Positions 61,582 through 64,000 of a stretch of 64,000 nt of DNA are shown one piece after another. The DNA lies in contig NZ_CP124747.1 of assembly GCF_041860085.1 (NCBI RefSeq), forward strand, positions 3,844,001 to 3,908,000, given 5' to 3'. This DNA is from Schlesneria sp. DSM 10557. GTDB lineage: Bacteria; Planctomycetota; Planctomycetia; Planctomycetales; Planctomycetaceae. Positions within the stretch are counted from its first letter, which is position 1. Each line of letters starts with the position of its first letter. The notes beneath the pieces are model-generated. The model did no database searches. It worked only from the letters and a program-made list of their open reading frames with translations, and was not told the DNA's origin. A program made the position numbers and the translations under genes.

Positions 61582-61950
61582 TCAGGCCTGATTAAAAGCG
61601 GCAGCGGCCGTTTCCGCATCGTCGAACAGGGGCCACAACCGATCGAGGTGTGTCACTTCAAGCACCTCGCGACAGTAAGGCTGTAATCCGGCCAGCCCAA
61701 ACTTGGCGGCAGGCTTTCGATTGAGCTGTTTCCAGACGCGGAAGAGTGACTCAATGAACGACGATCCAAAAAACTCCGTTGCGTGCAGATCCAGCACGAG
61801 CAAAGGATGAGTCACCGATTCTACGATCTGCAACAGCTTCTTGCCGATTTCGACGACGTTCACTTCATCGAGATGCTTGAGGTCTTCACCGAAGACGATG
61901 ATCGTCACTTTGCCATCTCGATATTCCGTCAGAGGCCCATTAGTTTGCAT
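61582..61950 (-). CDS. STAS-domain protein (anti-sigma factor antagonist-like)
   Basis: About 122 aa from ATG 61950, AGGAAG 7 nt upstream (GTG 61968 is in frame). A single STAS domain: beta strand VTIIVFGEDLKHLDEVNVVEIGKKLLQIVE, then LLVLDLHATEFFGSSFIESLFRVWKQL, where the usual phosphorylated DxSxxxxxxSS region reads with a Ser-Ser pair after Gly, and LAGLQPYCREVLEVTHLDRLWPLFDD. Regulated by phosphorylation in related proteins; no partner kinase or sigma factor is adjacent. Confidence 0.85.
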   Translation of the reverse strand: MQTNGPLTEYRDGKVTIIVFGEDLKHLDEVNVVEIGKKLLQIVESVTHPLLVLDLHATEFFGSSFIESLFRVWKQLNRKPAAKFGLAGLQPYCREVLEVTHLDRLWPLFDDAETAAAAFNQA

Positions 61951-62474
61951 GATCGTCTTCCTGGTCACTCCTCACACACGCGTATCAGTATTCTTGTCCG
62001 TTCATCGAAACATCATACCAAAAACTGACGAGAACTTCTTTCAGGAGCATTCAACGTCACGACTGGTACAATTCGCGAGAGAGTTCCTCCATGCCACACA
62101 AAACGCGTGCCTAACACGATTATTTTTTTGAGCATTCAATTTCCGGAACGCGATCGCCGATAACTTTGGGTGTCGGGCAGATTCGGGCCGACTTGACGAT
62201 CCATTTGACGGATCCCAACAGAACTTCAGCAGCAAGCGTTTACGAACCCGTTTCGTGACGCCGTACGCCGGGAAAGATGACGTTCCCCCAGACCGCCCGT
62301 TCGTCCGGAACTCTGTTTCCGCACGCATCAATTTAGGGGAATGCAATGTCTCGTCGATCACAGTACCGGTTGAATCGTTTGGCATGCGTCAGTTATGATC
62401 CTATCCAGCCGATTATCAGTTTTCCTGTCTTGCGGATTCGCTTTAATCGGCTCATCAAGGAGGGACAGACTAAC
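61951..62474. other. Divergent intergenic region with a sigma-28-like element
   Basis: This 524-bp stretch separates the STAS gene from the FlgM-like gene. It contains GCCGATAA at 62156-62163. No RNA gene seen. Confidence 0.4.
62156..62163 (+). promoter_or_regulatory. Sigma-28-type -10 element GCCGATAA
   Basis: An exact match to the flagellar sigma factor (FliA) -10 consensus, about 311 bp upstream of the FlgM-like start. A TCAA sits 16 nt upstream in the -35 position, a partial match to TAAA. The long leader it would imply is unusual. Confidence 0.4.
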
Positions 62475-62771
62475 ATGGACGTCTCAGGAGTCGGATCAGC
62501 TTCCGGAGCGACACCCGCTCGTGCGGTAGCTCCTATCACCAATGTTCCACAGCCCACATCAGCGTCGCCTGTGCTGGCGCCGCAAGATGAACTTGAAATC
62601 TCCTCGGCGGGTAAAATGTTGGATCGACTCAGCGAAAGCCCAGAGATCCGGGCACAACGTTTAGCGCAAATCCAGGAAGCGATCGAAAACGGTGCCTATG
62701 ACACCGATGAAAAACTGGAAGCCGCGTTGTCAAAGATGTTTGATTCTCTCGGTCTCGACCTTGACGAGTGA
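62475..62771 (+). CDS. flgM: FlgM-like anti-sigma-28 factor
   Basis: A 98-aa protein from ATG 62475, AAGGAGGG ~11 nt upstream; the frame is open 43 codons further without protein-like content. A Ser/Ala/Pro-rich disordered N-terminus is followed by DELEISSAGKMLDRLSESPEIRAQRLAQIQEAIENGAYDTDEKLEAALSKMF, which fits the FlgM C-terminal helices that bind sigma-28 (SPEIR, then IxxGxY and a helix). FlgM holds sigma-28 inactive until hook completion. No other flagellar gene is in this window. Confidence 0.78.
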   Translation: MDVSGVGSASGATPARAVAPITNVPQPTSASPVLAPQDELEISSAGKMLDRLSESPEIRAQRLAQIQEAIENGAYDTDEKLEAALSKMFDSLGLDLDE

Positions 62772-62907
62772 CACCTCTTCAGCCACTGGCTGAATCGCCC
62801 CCTTCGGGCGTTCGGTATCGCATTAGTCATTGATCTTGAAGAGAGGTCGATACAAAATAGAAATAGTGCGCTACTGAATTATCTCGTGTGAGATGGGAGA
62901 GTGTTTC

Positions 62908-63405
62908 GTGTCGGATCTGGCCACGATGAACGTGACCGTTGCCCCGGTTGATAAGTTCCGTGAATTCCTTTTGACAAAGAAAATGCGGCTGACCCCCGAA
63001 CGGGAAGCTGTTGTGACCGCGATCTACTCCACGCACGACCATTTCGATGCCGATCAGTGGATTGACAGCCTTGCTGGCCGTAAAGGATCCATGCAAGCCA
63101 GCCGCAGCACCGTCTACCGGACGTTGAATCTTTTACAAGAGGCCGGTCTGATCCGAAAGGTGGCTCGCGCCAACGATCGGGAAGTTTACGAACACGACTA
63201 CGGCTACCCGCAACACGATCACCTCATCTGCAAAAAGTGCGGTGAGATGATCGAGTTTCCGAACGAGATGATCTCTGACGTACTCGAGACCGTGGCCGCC
63301 ACGCATGGTTTTCGCATGTCGGGACACCGCCTCGAAGTCGACGGCATCTGCGCCACCTGCTCCCGTCCACCTCAGCGATCCCATCGCAGGCTGGACATGA
63401 TCTAA
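62908..63405 (+). CDS. Fur-family transcriptional regulator
   Basis: About 165 aa from GTG 62908, GGGAG 8 nt upstream; ATG 62893 and ATG 62926 are in frame. N-terminal winged helix (KKMRLTPEREAVVTAIYSTHDHFDADQWIDSL, RSTVYRTLNLLQEAGLIRKV), then the dimerisation/metal domain with YPQHDHLICKKCGEMIEF and, at the C-terminus, CATC: structural zinc is likely held by CxxC pairs. Metal specificity (Fe, Zn or peroxide) cannot be read with confidence. No target gene is adjacent. Confidence 0.92.
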   Translation: MSDLATMNVTVAPVDKFREFLLTKKMRLTPEREAVVTAIYSTHDHFDADQWIDSLAGRKGSMQASRSTVYRTLNLLQEAGLIRKVARANDREVYEHDYGYPQHDHLICKKCGEMIEFPNEMISDVLETVAATHGFRMSGHRLEVDGICATCSRPPQRSHRRLDMI

Positions 63406-63534
63406 ATTGCTATTTTTACAACCTTGCTCCACCCTGCAGGGTCTCAAGTGACCGCCAAACGAACAGCGGGGCTGATCTTACTCGCGTTTGTCGTCCCTCC
63501 TGGCCGCAAAAGTGACGCAGCCGATGATTCACCC

Positions 63535-63562
63535 GCCCTCATCGACCCAAGTCGATGAGGGC
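63535..63562. terminator. 12-bp hairpin between fur-family gene and CcsA gene
   Basis: GCCCTCATCGAC (63535-63546) pairs with GTCGATGAGGGC (63551-63562) around CCAA. It lies between convergent genes; the plus strand continues TGTTTGC. It probably ends transcription for one or both. Confidence 0.5.
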
Positions 63563-63588
63563 TGTTTGCGGGAATCAACGCCACGCGG

Positions 63589-64000
63589 CTACTGCGTAAC
63601 GGACGGCTCTTTCCTTTCCCGCAGGCTCCACCATGCGGATTTCGGTAACATTCCAATCCCGATGATCACCAGGTTAAAGAGAATGAATAGCCCGAGGTTG
63701 CGGATCGTTCCCTGCTTGAATCCATAGGAATGCAGACCCGCTCCCAATGCGTTGACGCCCCACCATGACCAGCTCACAAAGATGTTGCCGGCAACGGCAA
63801 GCACCGCCAGACCACGTTCCTTCACCATCCCGCCCCAGCGAGCGTGCAGAGCGATCGCATTCCACAGCACGATGATCAGAGCGGCATTTTCTTTGGGATC
63901 CCATCCCCAGAAGCGTCCCCACGAGTCATCGGCCCAGAGACCTCCGAGCACCGTACCAACGAAACTGAAGAAGATCGAGAAGCACAGCGTTCCGTAGATC
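63589..64000 (-). CDS. Cytochrome c biogenesis protein CcsA/ResC family (partial, start beyond window)
   Basis: The frame runs to the right edge; about 137 residues visible, the C-terminal part of the protein. The WWD haem-handling motif region reads WADDSWGRFWGWDPKENAALIIVLWNAIALHARW, followed by two hydrophobic helices (LAVLAVAGNIFVSWSWWGVNALG; LGLFILFNLVIIGIGMLP). This is the haem-delivery subunit of the system II cytochrome c maturation machinery, consistent with the CxxCH proteins in this window. Confidence 0.88.
   Translation of the reverse strand, partial: IYGTLCFSIFFSFVGTVLGGLWADDSWGRFWGWDPKENAALIIVLWNAIALHARWGGMVKERGLAVLAVAGNIFVSWSWWGVNALGAGLHSYGFKQGTIRNLGLFILFNLVIIGIGMLPKSAWWSLRERKEPSVTQ

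Overview
The window reads as chromosomal DNA of a planctomycete (Planctomycetota, probably order Planctomycetales). The evidence is two large DUF1549/DUF1553 proteins with CxxCH motifs, very large exported proteins with no recognisable enzymatic domain, VWA/BatA-like membrane proteins, a PqqD-M50-HlyD fusion, a FlgM-like small protein of planctomycete style, and LPS and isoprenoid genes (lpxK, ispF) typical of a didermic bacterium. Genus level cannot be fixed from the sequence alone. I saw no rRNA, tRNA or CRISPR array.

Layout. 1-6.9 kb (minus): a trypsin-like serine protease followed by two tandem paralogous giant exported proteins, the second cut by the left edge. 7.3-11.1 kb (plus): isocitrate dehydrogenase, lpxK and a Tat-exported sulfite-oxidase-type molybdoenzyme. 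11.1-17.3 kb: PqqD-M50-HlyD protein (minus), amidase (plus), OppC-type ABC permease (minus) and ispF (minus). 17.4-19.2 kb: a complete ISKra4-like insertion sequence with 19-bp terminal inverted repeats and a perfect 9-bp target duplication, whose transposase is split by a one-base shift. 19.3-25.3 kb (plus): a probable lipoprotein and two VWA membrane proteins. 25.4-27.3 kb: small proteins, including one with an AT-hook-like tail and a DCC-family protein. 27.5-31.6 kb (minus): a replication block dnaN-dciA-gyrB with no dnaA or recF beside it. 32-39.4 kb: tandem alpha/beta hydrolase, double-FHA protein, hybrid histidine kinase and a divergent single-domain response regulator. 40.2-44.7 kb: AsmA-like protein and a xylose-isomerase-type TIM barrel. 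45-50.4 kb: DUF1549/DUF1553 protein, fumarylacetoacetate-hydrolase-family protein, ECHDC3-like crotonase and a PGPGW membrane protein. 50.7-56.2 kb: NtrC-type regulator translationally coupled to a PhyH dioxygenase, then tolQ/exbB-tolR/exbD and proS. 56.3-64 kb: TPR-like protein, an exported hypothetical, a cytochrome c/DUF1549/DUF1553 gene broken by a frameshift in a G7 tract, a STAS protein, a FlgM-like anti-sigma factor with an upstream sigma-28-like -10 element, a Fur-family regulator, and the end of a CcsA/ResC cytochrome c biogenesis gene at the right edge.

The window is mostly ordinary planctomycete core and envelope genes in short transcription units. The signals most worth follow-up are the tandem giant exported paralogues, the two homopolymer frameshifts (transposase and DUF1553), the NtrC-PhyH coupling, the crotonase that has lost both catalytic glutamates, the hydrolase with a dead second domain, and the dnaN-dciA-gyrB arrangement. 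I found no clear defence or wholly new multi-gene system. Start sites were chosen by ribosome-binding sites and family N-termini where possible; several use GTG or TTG.
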